This document shows, one piece after another, positions 18,879 through 28,408 of a stretch of DNA of 64,000 bases. The notes under the pieces are model-generated. The model worked only from the letters and a program-made list of their open reading frames with translations, did not search any database and had not been told where the DNA came from. The position numbers and the translations under genes are program-made. Position 1 is the first letter of the stretch. Every line of letters begins with the position of its first letter. This DNA comes from Chryseobacterium taiwanense (GTDB taxonomy: Bacteria; Bacteroidota; Bacteroidia; Flavobacteriales; Weeksellaceae). The stretch covers positions 1 to 64,000 of the forward strand of contig NZ_JWTA01000006.1 in NCBI RefSeq assembly GCF_000813825.1, given 5' to 3'.

Positions 18879-21164
18879 TTATAGTTTATATGTTAATGTG
18901 AAATAGAAATTTCTTGGTGTAATTGGGTTTACAGAATAGTTTTCGTGAACGTTATAGTTTACTACATCAAACAGGTTTCCAACTTTTCCTTGGATTGAGA
19001 ATTTCTTCCAGTCGTAGCCTGCAGATAATGAAACTGTAGTATAATCTTTTAATTCAAAACTTCTACTTACTCCGTTTCTGCTTATGTTTGTAGATTTAGA
19101 GTCGTTCCAGCCTGCAATTCTGTTACCAATATAGTAAATTCCGGCTCCTACTTTTAATCCTTTTAAATAAGAGGTGAATTTATAGAAAACTGATGCGTTT
19201 GCTGTCGTAGCAGGAGTTCTTACCAATCTTTGCTTTTCAACATATCCTTTTTCTGGAGTATCGATATACACCGAATTATTGTAAGAGAAACCTCCGATAA
19301 TTGAGATGTTTTCATTTGGATTACCTGTAATGTCTAATTCTACACCACGGCTTCTCATTTTTCCTGCAAATTCTTTTAAATTGGTATCTGGAGTCTGTAT
19401 AGCATTGGCATTATCAACATAGAAGTAATTTTGATAGTAATTATTATACATGATTTGGTATAATGTCAGGTTAATAGCTAATGCATTATTCCAAATGTTC
19501 TTCTTTGCCCCCACTTCGTACTGATCTACAGTGGTTGGTTTTATACCTTGTTTTTGTAGGTTATCTACTCTTGATTTTACTTGTGCAGTTGTTCCATTTG
19601 TATTTAGATTGCTCAGCTCATCAGATGTATATCCTGCGTTTGTAACAAACGAATTTGTATAAGTTGCAAATACAGAAAGGTTGTCATTTGGTGCATAAAC
19701 GATACCTATTTTTGGTGAAACAGCATTATCCGATGTTGCTGAATTTGCTACTTCACTTTTTTCATTTAATGCAAAACGAGTGAAAAGGCTTGGCATATTT
19801 TCTACATATGACCATCTCAAACCAGCAATTACTTTAAATTCTTTTGTAAGGCTGATAAAATCTTGAGCGTATACTCCAACTCTTCTTGTTCTTGTTCTTG
19901 TATTAGTATTTAAATCAGATTCAGGCATTTCTAAATTTCCATTGTCCCAAGAGCTTGGATCATCTAAATATAATACATTTGTTGGAGCATTTTTCAAAGT
20001 ATAAGCATATGAATCAGATTGGCTATAATCAGCATCTGTTCCAATTAATACTTTGTGATTTATTTTTCCGGTGTTAAATTCACCGTTTAAGTTTACCTGT
20101 GCAGAACCATAATTTTGCTCATTATAAGTTTTATTGAATGGAGTAATCCAAGATAAACGGTTTGGATCTGCTAAAGGAGCTTTATTATATAACCATTGCA
20201 CTCTTTCTGTTGAGAAGTAGTCTTTAGTATAATTTTGATAAGATGCAGAAGCGTTTAATGTCCATTTGTCATTAATCTTATGATTAAATGTAACATTTGT
20301 TGAAGCTTGTTGCACATCTTGGTATTGCCAATCAGTTCCAAAAAAAGTATTTCTAGGTAAAGTATCAACCATTGAATAACTTAAATCTTTGTTCGTAATT
20401 GATCCGATTCCAAAATCAGGAGTAAAGTTATTTTTAAGATAATCTGCCTCTACAATCAATTGTGATTTTTCACTTAGATTAAATAAGAATGATGGATTGA
20501 AATAATATTTTTCAGACTGTACAACATCTCTGAAGCTTTCTGCATATTCGTAAGTTCCATTTACTCTGAATGCAATATTCTTAGATAAAGGTCCATAAAC
20601 ATCAACAGTTGGTTTATATGAATTCCAACTTCCGGCATTCATCCCTACACTTCCTCCGAAATTAAATTTAGGCTTTTTAGTAATCATATTAATAACACCA
20701 CCTGCAGCAGTATTACCATACAACATTGCGTTTGCCCCTTTTAATACTTCAACTCTTTCTAAGCTACTTACTTCAGGGAAAACTCCACTGTTTATTCTTG
20801 CTCCGTTTTTGAAGATATTATCATTTCCTAAAATGAAACCTCTACCTCCAAAACTGTCCTGAGAATTACCTCTTGATGAAGTTACATACATTCCATTTAC
20901 ATTCTGAAGTACATCGCTAAGTTGCTTAGCCTGTTGCTGTTCGATGATTTCGTGAGTAACAATTGCAATTGGTTGTGGAGTTTCCATTACCGTCAGGTTT
21001 GACTTTGTAGATAATGGTTTTGCCTTATTGGGATTTCCTGTTTTGTAAAGGTTTACGTCTTCAATAGTTTGAATTCTAACGGTGTCAGATTCAGTGTTTT
21101 TCATTTGTGCACCTATAGATATAGCTGTAAACAACAATCCTAAAGTTACCAATTGCTTTCTCAT
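18879..21164 (-). CDS. TonB-dependent siderophore receptor
   Basis: This 761-residue outer-membrane receptor imports a ferric siderophore using TonB energy. It has a signal peptide (to ISIGAQ, residue 19), a plug domain from about residue 50 to 170 (VTHEIIEQQQAKQLSDVLQN, GNDNIFKNGARI, LERVEVLKGANAMLYG, GGVINMITKKP), and a long 22-strand-type barrel ending in FTLTYKL. The length fits the siderophore receptor subfamily. The ligand cannot be told. It is the first gene of a two-gene unit with the PepSY protein, and a perfect inverted repeat upstream is a candidate iron-regulator site. Confidence 0.93.
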   Translation of the reverse strand: MRKQLVTLGLLFTAISIGAQMKNTESDTVRIQTIEDVNLYKTGNPNKAKPLSTKSNLTVMETPQPIAIVTHEIIEQQQAKQLSDVLQNVNGMYVTSSRGNSQDSFGGRGFILGNDNIFKNGARINSGVFPEVSSLERVEVLKGANAMLYGNTAAGGVINMITKKPKFNFGGSVGMNAGSWNSYKPTVDVYGPLSKNIAFRVNGTYEYAESFRDVVQSEKYYFNPSFLFNLSEKSQLIVEADYLKNNFTPDFGIGSITNKDLSYSMVDTLPRNTFFGTDWQYQDVQQASTNVTFNHKINDKWTLNASASYQNYTKDYFSTERVQWLYNKAPLADPNRLSWITPFNKTYNEQNYGSAQVNLNGEFNTGKINHKVLIGTDADYSQSDSYAYTLKNAPTNVLYLDDPSSWDNGNLEMPESDLNTNTRTRTRRVGVYAQDFISLTKEFKVIAGLRWSYVENMPSLFTRFALNEKSEVANSATSDNAVSPKIGIVYAPNDNLSVFATYTNSFVTNAGYTSDELSNLNTNGTTAQVKSRVDNLQKQGIKPTTVDQYEVGAKKNIWNNALAINLTLYQIMYNNYYQNYFYVDNANAIQTPDTNLKEFAGKMRSRGVELDITGNPNENISIIGGFSYNNSVYIDTPEKGYVEKQRLVRTPATTANASVFYKFTSYLKGLKVGAGIYYIGNRIAGWNDSKSTNISRNGVSRSFELKDYTTVSLSAGYDWKKFSIQGKVGNLFDVVNYNVHENYSVNPITPRNFYFTLTYKL

Positions 21165-21199
21165 TTTTACTTTTATTTAGAGTGGTTTTAAATAAGCTG

Positions 21200-21252
21200 C
21201 AAAGCTAATTAAATATTTGTCTTTATTTAGATTTAGTAAAAATAATCTAAAT
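21200..21252 (-). promoter_or_regulatory. TonB receptor promoter and Fur-like inverted repeat
   Basis: On the minus strand TAGCTTTG (21207-21200) fits the -7 consensus. Just upstream, at 21225-21252, is a perfect inverted repeat with 9-base arms ATTTAGATT and AATCTAAAT around a 10-base spacer. AT-rich TTTAGA / TCTAAA palindromes in front of siderophore receptors are typical of iron-responsive (Fur-like) sites; which protein binds here is inference. Confidence 0.55.
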
Positions 21253-21338
21253 GACTTTTATCATAAAAAATGTTAAAATTTAGATTTGGGCGATCAGATT
21301 AAAATTTATTTATAAATACCTTTGTTAAAAATAATAAT

Positions 21339-22397
21339 ATGCAATTGGTAAAAGTGGGGCTTTGTGCCTTTGGGATGAGTGGGAAAGTTTTTCATGCTCC
21401 GTTTTTAAAAGAACATCCCGGTTTTTTTATTTCGGCAATAGTAGAGAGAAGCAAAGAAGAATCTAAAGAGAAATATCCGGAGGCAGTTATTTATCGATCT
21501 GTAGAAGAAATGGTAAATCATGCAGATATTGAAGTCGTTGTAGTTAATACACCGGTTCAAACTCATTTTGAATATGCTAAAATGGCTTTACATGCTGGTA
21601 AAAATGTTGTTGTTGAAAAACCCTTTACTGTATCGTTAGCTGAAGCAGAAGAATTGGTGAAATTGGCAGATGAAAAAGGACTGTTTCTTAGTGTGTATCA
21701 AAACAGAAGATTTGATAGAGATTATTTACAGGTTCAGAAAATCATTCAGGATAGAAAACTGGGAACTCTGAGAGAAGCAGAAATACGATTTGACCGTTTC
21801 AGAACTGAAGCCAGTGGAAAGCAACATAAAGAAAATCCTGAGCAAATGGGATCAGGTTCTCTACATGATCTGGGATCGCATCTTATCGATCAGGCAACTC
21901 AGTTCTTTGGGTATCCTCAAAAATTATTTGCTGATATTTTTTCAATGAAAGGAAAGCAGTTTGCGAATGATTATTTCGAAATTCTTTTATTTTATCCTAA
22001 TGATCTTAGAGTACGATTAAAGTCTTCGGTTTTTAGTAAAGAAGCTCATTATGCCTACATTTTTCATGGAGATAAAGGAAGCTTTTTACAGGAAAGAACA
22101 GACGATCAGGAAAATGAATTGGTGGCAGGAGCAATTCCGGAATATGGGAAAGAATGGACGAAGCCTTTACAGGAAGCAGATGGTATTCTTAATTTCATCA
22201 ATGACAATTCCGAAACGGAAAGAATTCTTATGTTCAGTGAAGCCGGTGATTATATGAATTACTATCAACAAATTTATGAATACATTGTTTTTGGATATGT
22301 TTTGCCGTCACCGGGACATGAAGTGATTCAGAATATGAAAATTATTGAAGCGGCTGAGGAAAGCGCAAAAGAAGGAAGGATTATTAGTTTGGGTTAA
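21339..22397 (+). CDS. Gfo/Idh/MocA family oxidoreductase
   Basis: This 352-residue NAD(P)-dependent oxidoreductase belongs to the Gfo/Idh/MocA family, which oxidises or reduces sugars, inositols and related compounds. The N-terminal Rossmann fold has GLCAFGMSGKVFHAPFL, and the family EKP motif (VVEKPFTVSLAEAEEL, near residue 93) supplies the conserved lysine. The FHAPF pattern groups it with the YdgJ-like subset. The second domain contains SGSLHDLGSHLIDQATQFFG. It is a single gene, divergent from the TonB receptor and convergent with the ABC-F gene. Substrate unknown. Confidence 0.92.
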   Translation: MQLVKVGLCAFGMSGKVFHAPFLKEHPGFFISAIVERSKEESKEKYPEAVIYRSVEEMVNHADIEVVVVNTPVQTHFEYAKMALHAGKNVVVEKPFTVSLAEAEELVKLADEKGLFLSVYQNRRFDRDYLQVQKIIQDRKLGTLREAEIRFDRFRTEASGKQHKENPEQMGSGSLHDLGSHLIDQATQFFGYPQKLFADIFSMKGKQFANDYFEILLFYPNDLRVRLKSSVFSKEAHYAYIFHGDKGSFLQERTDDQENELVAGAIPEYGKEWTKPLQEADGILNFINDNSETERILMFSEAGDYMNYYQQIYEYIVFGYVLPSPGHEVIQNMKIIEAAEESAKEGRIISLG

Positions 22398-22420
22398 AAG
22401 TCATTCTAAATAAAATAAAA

Positions 22421-22449
22421 AAAGGTTCATGAAATTTTCATGAACCTTT
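22421..22449. terminator. Bidirectional terminator, oxidoreductase / ABC-F
   Basis: A perfect stem (AAAGGTTCATGAAA with TTTCATGAACCTTT) lies between convergent genes, with A/T runs on both flanks. Confidence 0.85.
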
Positions 22450-22453
22450 AATT

Positions 22454-24355
22454 TTATGCTTCTCCAAGAATTTCCTGAAGTTCCAACCATCTCATTTCGT
22501 GGGTTTCCAGTTTTTCGGAAACGGTTTCTAAATCCGCAGAAAGTTTGGATATTTTCTCGTAATCCGCTTCGTTGTTCAATTGATCCAATATTTTTCCTCT
22601 CTGTGCTTCCAGTTCCGGCATTTCTTTTTCAATCAATTCCAATTCTCTTTGTTCTTTAAAAGACAGTTTTTTCTTTTTTGTCGAATTTTGAGCTTGAGTG
22701 GGAGCTGAAGTATTTTCTTTTACAGCTTCCTGTTTCTGAACCGTATTTTTTTCTAAAGACTCTTCGCGGCTTTTCGCTTCTCTGTATTCTGAGAAATTTC
22801 CAACGAAATCTTTTATTTTTCCGTCTCCTTCAAAAGCAAGAATATGATCTACAATTCTGTCCATAAAATATCTGTCGTGGGAAACAATGATCAATGAACC
22901 TTGGAACATTTGCAGGAAGTTTTCAAGAACGGTTAATGTAGGAAGATCAAGATCATTCGTAGGCTCATCAAAAATCAAGAAATTAGGATTTTGATACAGA
23001 ATATACATCAAATGCAATCTTCTTTTCTCTCCTCCTGAAAGTTTTGAAATAGGAGAATATTGAGACTGATCGTCAAATAAGAATAATCTTAAGAATTGAG
23101 AAGCCGAAAGACTTTTGCCATTCGCTAAAGGATAAAATTCGGCAATTTCTTTAATGAAATCTATGACTCTCTCATCTTCTTTATAGGTTAATCCTTTCTG
23201 GGAAAAATACCCGAAAGAAATCGTTTCGCCGGTTTCTATTTCACCTTTATCAGCTTTTTCAAATCCTTGAATAATATTAAGGAGGGTGGATTTTCCGGCA
23301 CCGTTTTTACCTACAATTCCTATTTTTTCTCCTCTTTGAAACTGATAACTGAAGTCTTTAAATAAAACTTTATCACCAAAGCTTTTATCGATGTTCTTTA
23401 GCTCAAGAATTTTATTTCCCAAACGTTTCATTTCAAAATCTAATTCAAGACCTTGTTTTCTCGTATCTGTTTTGGCTACTTTTTCTGTTTCGTAAAAAGC
23501 ATCAATTCTCGATTTAGACTTTGTGGTTCTCGCTTTGGGTTGTCTTCGCATCCATTCCAGCTCTTTTCTGTAAAGATTGTTAGCTTTATCAATGGTTGCG
23601 TTTGTATTGTCCTCACGAATCATTTTATTTTCAAGGTAGGTTGCATAAGAACCATTATGAAAGTAAAGATTTTTATCTTCCATTTCCCAGATAATATCAC
23701 AAACGCTGTCTAAGAAATATCTGTCGTGAGTTACTAATAATAAAGTGATTTTAGCTTTATTCAGATAATTTTCAAGCCATTCTACCATTTCTACATCTAG
23801 GTGATTGGTAGGCTCATCCATGATCAGCAACGTATGGCGGTGTTCCGCTCTGGTTTCTGTCAATAATTTTGCCAGGGCTACACGTTTGATCTGTCCTCCG
23901 GAAAGCGTTCCCATCTTTGCATCAAGATTGGTGATCTTAAGCTGAGAAAGAATTTGTTTCATTTCATTTTCAAGATCCCAAGCTTTATGAACTTCCATTT
24001 CAGCTAATGCTTTTTCGATGAAATCGTTGTCGGTAGAATGAAGAGATTTATGATAATTCTTAAGAGCAGCAATAGGAGCTGAATCTAAAGTCATCATGAA
24101 CTCATCTACCGTCAGATTAGAATCAAAATCTATTTCCTGATCAAATAAAACAACCTGAATATCTTTATTGATGATTACATTTCCGCTATCTGCAATTTCT
24201 TTTCCCATCAGAATTTTCAGAAGAGTAGATTTCCCGCTTCCGTTTTTGGCAACAATGGCAATTTTATCACCTTCATTAATGTTAAAAGAGATATTTTCAA
24301 ATAAAACTTTTATTCCGTAGGATTTGGTAAGGTTTTCAGCAGCAACGTAATTCAT
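22454..24355 (-). CDS. ABC-F family ATP-binding cassette protein
   Basis: ABC-F proteins lack membrane domains and act on the ribosome, as translation factors or in antibiotic resistance. This 633-residue protein has two nucleotide-binding domains with Walker A NGSGKST and NGAGKST, signatures LSGGQIKR and LSGGEKRR, and Walker B LLIMDEPTNHLD and FLIFDEPTNDLD. The interdomain linker (about residues 240-320) includes RRQPKARTTKSKSR. A charged C-terminal coiled coil follows a Lys-rich stretch (STKKKKLSFKEQ), the arrangement of the Uup group. It is therefore more likely a housekeeping Uup-like factor than a resistance gene. Confidence 0.93.
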   Translation of the reverse strand: MNYVAAENLTKSYGIKVLFENISFNINEGDKIAIVAKNGSGKSTLLKILMGKEIADSGNVIINKDIQVVLFDQEIDFDSNLTVDEFMMTLDSAPIAALKNYHKSLHSTDNDFIEKALAEMEVHKAWDLENEMKQILSQLKITNLDAKMGTLSGGQIKRVALAKLLTETRAEHRHTLLIMDEPTNHLDVEMVEWLENYLNKAKITLLLVTHDRYFLDSVCDIIWEMEDKNLYFHNGSYATYLENKMIREDNTNATIDKANNLYRKELEWMRRQPKARTTKSKSRIDAFYETEKVAKTDTRKQGLELDFEMKRLGNKILELKNIDKSFGDKVLFKDFSYQFQRGEKIGIVGKNGAGKSTLLNIIQGFEKADKGEIETGETISFGYFSQKGLTYKEDERVIDFIKEIAEFYPLANGKSLSASQFLRLFLFDDQSQYSPISKLSGGEKRRLHLMYILYQNPNFLIFDEPTNDLDLPTLTVLENFLQMFQGSLIIVSHDRYFMDRIVDHILAFEGDGKIKDFVGNFSEYREAKSREESLEKNTVQKQEAVKENTSAPTQAQNSTKKKKLSFKEQRELELIEKEMPELEAQRGKILDQLNNEADYEKISKLSADLETVSEKLETHEMRWLELQEILGEA

Positions 24356-24573
24356 TTCTATAAATTTTGTAGCGCGAAAATACGAAATCTAAGACTTTGA
24401 AGAGATAAAATCTATTTTTACTTTTTTTCGGGTGTGTTTTTAAATGATTTTAATACTTAATCTCACATTATAGTGATATTTTAAATTAATTTTAACAAAG
24501 CAAGAATCAAATTTAATAAGCTATTATGACCTTTTAAAGGAATAAATGAGGATTTTTGCTTCAAATTTTTACC

Positions 24574-26220
24574 ATGAAAAAACTTCGTATTTTATCTCTT
24601 TCATTTATTGCTGCTTCTTTCAATGCACAGATTATTTCAGCAACGGTATTTTCCAAAGATGAAAACAAACCGATTCCTTATGTAAAAGTGGGGATTGAAA
24701 AAGAAAAAAGCGGAGTGATTTCTGATGATAAAGGGTATTTTTCTATTGACCTTTCCAATATAAATGCAGCAAAGTCTGTTTTGATTGAAGTTCCGGGATA
24801 TAAAAAATATTCACAGTCTGTTCAGAATTTTAAGAATTTAGACGGTCAAAAAATATTCCTGAAAGAAAAGGTGAAAAATATTGATGAGGTAAAGATTAAA
24901 CCTAAAAAATTGGTGGATAAAAATTGGGGTGTAAATACTAAAACAAAGAGTGTTATGTACGCTGTAAACCCGGATTTTAAAAATGAGAATTTTTTGGGAG
25001 AGACTGCTCTAGAATTTAATACGAGTAAGAAATCAAAAATTAAAAATATCAATCTGAATATTTCGAGCTATACTTCAGATCAGCCTGTTGTTATGCGTTA
25101 CAGTATTTATTCTGAGAAAAATGGGTTTCCGGATAAGAATATTTTAGATGAAGAGATTACGGTTGAACTGACGAAAGAGATGATAAAAGATGGTACCTTT
25201 ACGTTGGATGTCAACGATCGGAATATCTGGGTTCAGGGGAAGTTTTTCGTGGGGATACAGTTTTTGAAAAGATTTCAGGGGAGAATTACGATTAGTGCGG
25301 CGCTGTTCAGAACAGGATATATCAGGGAATTTTATGGGGACTGGAAAAAAATGAGCATTGCGGCACCTGCAATTAATATTGATGTAAAAGTGGATAAAAA
25401 TGGTAAAAATATCAAAGACGAGGTAAGAGATAACAGTGATAAAGTTTCCATGTTAGCTCCGGATCTTAGTCAGTATAATATAGAATCCGAAAACTCTGTT
25501 TATGGTAAAAATGAGGCTGTCGGAAATTCTTTTAAATTAAATGATGCGGAATTGTATTATGAAGTCTATGGTGAAGGTGAACCGCTTGTCTTGCTTCATG
25601 GAAATGGGGGAAGTATTAAAGAGTTTTACAAGCAGATTCCTGAACTTTCGAAAAAATTTAAAGTAATTGCGATCGATACAAGAGCTCAGGGAAAAAGTAA
25701 AGACCTTACAAAAGGAGATTTGAACTACAAAATTTTTGCAGATGATCTGAAAAAGCTAATGGATCATTTAAATATCCCAAAGGCTAATATTTTAGGATGG
25801 AGTGATGGAGGAAATACCGGACTTGAATTTGCCTTAAAATATCCTCAAAACCTTAATAAATTAATTATTATTGGAGCCAATACATTTCCGGAAGGAGTAG
25901 ACGATGATTTGCTAAAAGAGTTTAAAAGTAAAGTTCAGATGATGCAATTTGCCAATCAACCGGAAAATGAAACTGAAAAAAGATTGTTGAGTTTGATGCT
26001 GAAGGAACCCAATATCAGTAAAAAATCTTTACATCAAATTCAGAATCCGACATTGATTCTAGCCGGAGAAAATGATGTCATTAAAAAAGAGCATACGGAA
26101 ATGATATCGAAAGAAATCCCAAATGCAAAGCTTAAAATTTATCCGAAAGCAACCCATTATCTTCCTTTTGAAATTGCAGAAGATCTAAACAAAGACGTTG
26201 TTGATTTTCTGAAAAACTAA
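24574..26220 (+). CDS. Secreted alpha/beta hydrolase with N-terminal carboxypeptidase-regulatory-like domain
   Basis: I start this 548-residue protein at the ATG giving MKKLRILSLSFIAASFNAQ, a clean signal peptide; a TTG six codons upstream is less likely. Residues ~20-115 form a carboxypeptidase-D-regulatory-like beta-sandwich (ATVFSKDENKPIPYVKVGI, VISDDKGYFSIDLS). A ~170-residue beta-rich spacer follows. The last ~230 residues are an alpha/beta hydrolase with LVLLHGNGGS, nucleophile elbow GWSDGG and the late active-site His in ATHYLPFE. The hydrolase is thus secreted, probably to periplasm or surface; its substrate is unknown. Its stop codon overlaps the stop of the convergent GH25 gene. Confidence 0.85.
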   Translation: MKKLRILSLSFIAASFNAQIISATVFSKDENKPIPYVKVGIEKEKSGVISDDKGYFSIDLSNINAAKSVLIEVPGYKKYSQSVQNFKNLDGQKIFLKEKVKNIDEVKIKPKKLVDKNWGVNTKTKSVMYAVNPDFKNENFLGETALEFNTSKKSKIKNINLNISSYTSDQPVVMRYSIYSEKNGFPDKNILDEEITVELTKEMIKDGTFTLDVNDRNIWVQGKFFVGIQFLKRFQGRITISAALFRTGYIREFYGDWKKMSIAAPAINIDVKVDKNGKNIKDEVRDNSDKVSMLAPDLSQYNIESENSVYGKNEAVGNSFKLNDAELYYEVYGEGEPLVLLHGNGGSIKEFYKQIPELSKKFKVIAIDTRAQGKSKDLTKGDLNYKIFADDLKKLMDHLNIPKANILGWSDGGNTGLEFALKYPQNLNKLIIIGANTFPEGVDDDLLKEFKSKVQMMQFANQPENETEKRLLSLMLKEPNISKKSLHQIQNPTLILAGENDVIKKEHTEMISKEIPNAKLKIYPKATHYLPFEIAEDLNKDVVDFLKN

Positions 26221-27080
26221 TCTAAGGTTAGTCCTTTTAAAGACCAAAGACTTCCATTGTAGATGTCAAGGTCCACTTTGGTATTGATGCCGTGTACGAT
26301 TCCGTTTTCTGTAAATTGCCAGAAATCCCAATGGCCATTTGGAGACGGACTGGGAACGTCGTTATAATTGGCAAGCCAGAGGGGGTAATCATCAAATTCA
26401 CCTTTCAGAAAGTCATTATAATAATGATAATAGGTATAGATAATAGGTTTTTCCCCATATCTTTCCTCCACAATTTTACACCATACTTTTAGATCTTCAA
26501 CCAATCTTTTGTTGGTTTTTCGTCTGGGGATTTTTTCAATATCTAAAATAGGAGGGAGATCACCATCTTCTAAGTGTACATTAGCTAAAAAATTGTTGGC
26601 CTGAATGATAGGATCTTCATCAGCTCTGTAAAAATGATAAGCTCCCCGTATTAATTCATGTTTTTTAGCCTGTTGCCAGAATTCCTCGAAATGCTTATCC
26701 GCATTACGATTTCCCATGGTTGCACGCATTACTACAAATTCTAAAGGAATTGTTTTATTACCAATACTTAAGCTGTCCCAACTGATGTCTTCTTTGTTTT
26801 GATAATGAGAGACATCAAAACCATACGTTTTATCGAGATTATCCGAAAGAATTTTCTGAATTCTTAAAGCTTCTGTTTCAGAGTTATGAAGTTTTTTATG
26901 CTTAAATTTATTAAAATATAAAGCGTAGTAATAGCTTATAGAATGTTTTAAATACAATCCGGTTCCGATAAGCGCAATAAAAAGCAAAGCCAATACAATC
27001 TTACGGCGGAAAAAATAGCTCTTTCGTCGGCTTTTATGAATCTTTTTGGCAGTCTTTTTGGTGTACTTTTTAGGGCTCAT
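26217..27080 (-). CDS. Glycoside hydrolase family 25 lysozyme, membrane-anchored
   Basis: GH25 enzymes are muramidases that cut peptidoglycan. I start this 287-residue protein at MSPKKYTKK; the frame is open 25 codons further, but the short intergenic region with two promoters argues against that. A Lys/Arg-rich N-terminus precedes one transmembrane helix (IVLALLFIALIGTGLYL), so the catalytic domain should sit in the periplasm. GH25 motifs are FDVSHYQ, VMRATMG, YHFYRADEDP and the catalytic DIEKIP (PPILDIEK). The C-terminal WDFWQFTENG is also typical. Its 3' end overlaps the alpha/beta hydrolase gene by 4 bases. Confidence 0.92.
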   Translation of the reverse strand: MSPKKYTKKTAKKIHKSRRKSYFFRRKIVLALLFIALIGTGLYLKHSISYYYALYFNKFKHKKLHNSETEALRIQKILSDNLDKTYGFDVSHYQNKEDISWDSLSIGNKTIPLEFVVMRATMGNRNADKHFEEFWQQAKKHELIRGAYHFYRADEDPIIQANNFLANVHLEDGDLPPILDIEKIPRRKTNKRLVEDLKVWCKIVEERYGEKPIIYTYYHYYNDFLKGEFDDYPLWLANYNDVPSPSPNGHWDFWQFTENGIVHGINTKVDLDIYNGSLWSLKGLTLD

Positions 27081-27082
27081 AG

Positions 27083-27139
27083 AGTTTTGCAAAACTAACT
27101 TTTTAAGCGAAAAAATACTAAAATAAATAAGTAAATTTG
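27083..27139. promoter_or_regulatory. Divergent promoters of the GH25 and NDH-2 genes, with palindrome
   Basis: The 65-base space between divergent genes holds a plus-strand -7 box TAAATTTG (27132-27139), 6 bases before the NDH-2 ATG, and a minus-strand TAGTTTTG (27097-27090) before the GH25 ATG. The perfect 14-base palindrome AGTTTTGCAAAACT (27083-27096) overlaps the GH25 -7 box and could be an operator. No clear -33 elements are seen. Confidence 0.45.
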
Positions 27140-27145
27140 TGTAAT

Positions 27146-28408
27146 ATGGAAACACGCGAAAAGATCATCATAATAGGAGGCGGCTTTGCGGGATTACAAC
27201 TGGCAAAGACTTTGAACAATAAGAATAAAAAAGTTATTGTTCTGGACAGGGTAAATCATCATATGTTTCAACCGCTTTTCTATCAGGTGGCGTGTGGGAG
27301 AATAGAACCTTCCAATATTTCTTTTCCGTTCAGAAAAATCTTTCAGCAATCCAGAAATACTCAGTTTCGTTTGACCGAGGTTAAAGAGATCGATCCGGTA
27401 CATAATAAAGTAATTACGGATGAAGCCGAATTTACTTATGATAAATTGGTCATTGCAACAGGTTGTAAAACCAACTTTTTTGGAAATAAAGATTTAGAAT
27501 CAAAAGCTTTCGGGATGAAAAATACTCAGGAAGCAATAAGTATAAGGAATCATGTTTTAATGACTTTTGAAAAGCTGATTTTAGAAAAAAGCAGGAGCGA
27601 TGATGGAAACTGGAATATCGTAATTGTAGGAAGCGGACCAACAGGAGTGGAACTTGCAGGGGCTTTTGCTGAAATGAAAAAAGAGATTCTTCCGAGAGAT
27701 TATCCTTATATGAATTTTGACAATCTTAAAATTATATTGGTAAGCTCCACTGAAAAACCTCTTGCTGTGATGAGTGATGAGTCTCAGGATAAATCTGAAA
27801 AATATTTGAAAGATTTAGGAGTAACTTTCATTAGTGAGGAATATGTGACGGATTATGATGGTGATAAAGTGTACATGAAAAGCGGAAAAGAAATTTCGTC
27901 GAATAATGTAATTTGGGCAGCAGGAGTTACAGGAAATGTGATTGATGGTTTCCCTGCTGAAAATCTTATGAGAAACCGATACATTGTCGATCGATACAAC
28001 AAGATAAAAGGATATGACAATATCTATGCGGTAGGAGATATTTCTTATATGGAAACTCCAAAATATCCACAAGGTCATCCGCAGGTTGCCAATGTAGCCA
28101 TTAATCAGGCAAAAAATCTAGGCAAAAACTTTCTGAAGAAAAATAATAGCGAATGGAATGAGTATGAATATGATGACAAAGGCTCATTAGCAACAATAGG
28201 GAAGCATAGAGCTGTTGTTGATCTGCCATTTATAAAATTTCAAGGATTCTTGGCTTGGTATTTTTGGATGTTCCTTCACTTAATGTTAATTTTGAGCGTT
28301 CGAAATAAACTCGCTGTGTTTTTTAATTGGATGTGGAGTTATTTCAACAAAGATTCAGCATTAAGATTAATTATTTTACCTAATAAGAAAAACGGAACAT
28401 TACAATGA
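27146..28408 (+). CDS. Type II NADH dehydrogenase-like FAD oxidoreductase
   Basis: NDH-2 enzymes pass electrons from NADH to quinone without pumping protons. This 420-residue protein starts [16 protein letters not shown], an FAD-binding Rossmann motif, and has the second nucleotide motif [20 protein letters not shown] near residue 160. YAVGDISYM binds FAD. The C-terminal hydrophobic helix region ([28 protein letters not shown]) is typical of membrane-bound NDH-2. I chose the ATG at 27146 over an upstream TTG. Its TGA overlaps the ATG of trmD, so the two are co-transcribed and coupled. Confidence 0.93.
   Translation: METREKIIIIGGGFAGLQLAKTLNNKNKKVIVLDRVNHHMFQPLFYQVACGRIEPSNISFPFRKIFQQSRNTQFRLTEVKEIDPVHNKVITDEAEFTYDKLVIATGCKTNFFGNKDLESKAFGMKNTQEAISIRNHVLMTFEKLILEKSRSDDGNWNIVIVGSGPTGVELAGAFAEMKKEILPRDYPYMNFDNLKIILVSSTEKPLAVMSDESQDKSEKYLKDLGVTFISEEYVTDYDGDKVYMKSGKEISSNNVIWAAGVTGNVIDGFPAENLMRNRYIVDRYNKIKGYDNIYAVGDISYMETPKYPQGHPQVANVAINQAKNLGKNFLKKNNSEWNEYEYDDKGSLATIGKHRAVVDLPFIKFQGFLAWYFWMFLHLMLILSVRNKLAVFFNWMWSYFNKDSALRLIILPNKKNGTLQ

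Noticed and set aside
22454-24355. ABC-F gene as an antibiotic-resistance determinant
   Set aside because: The Uup-like C-terminal coiled coil and single-gene setting fit a housekeeping factor better.
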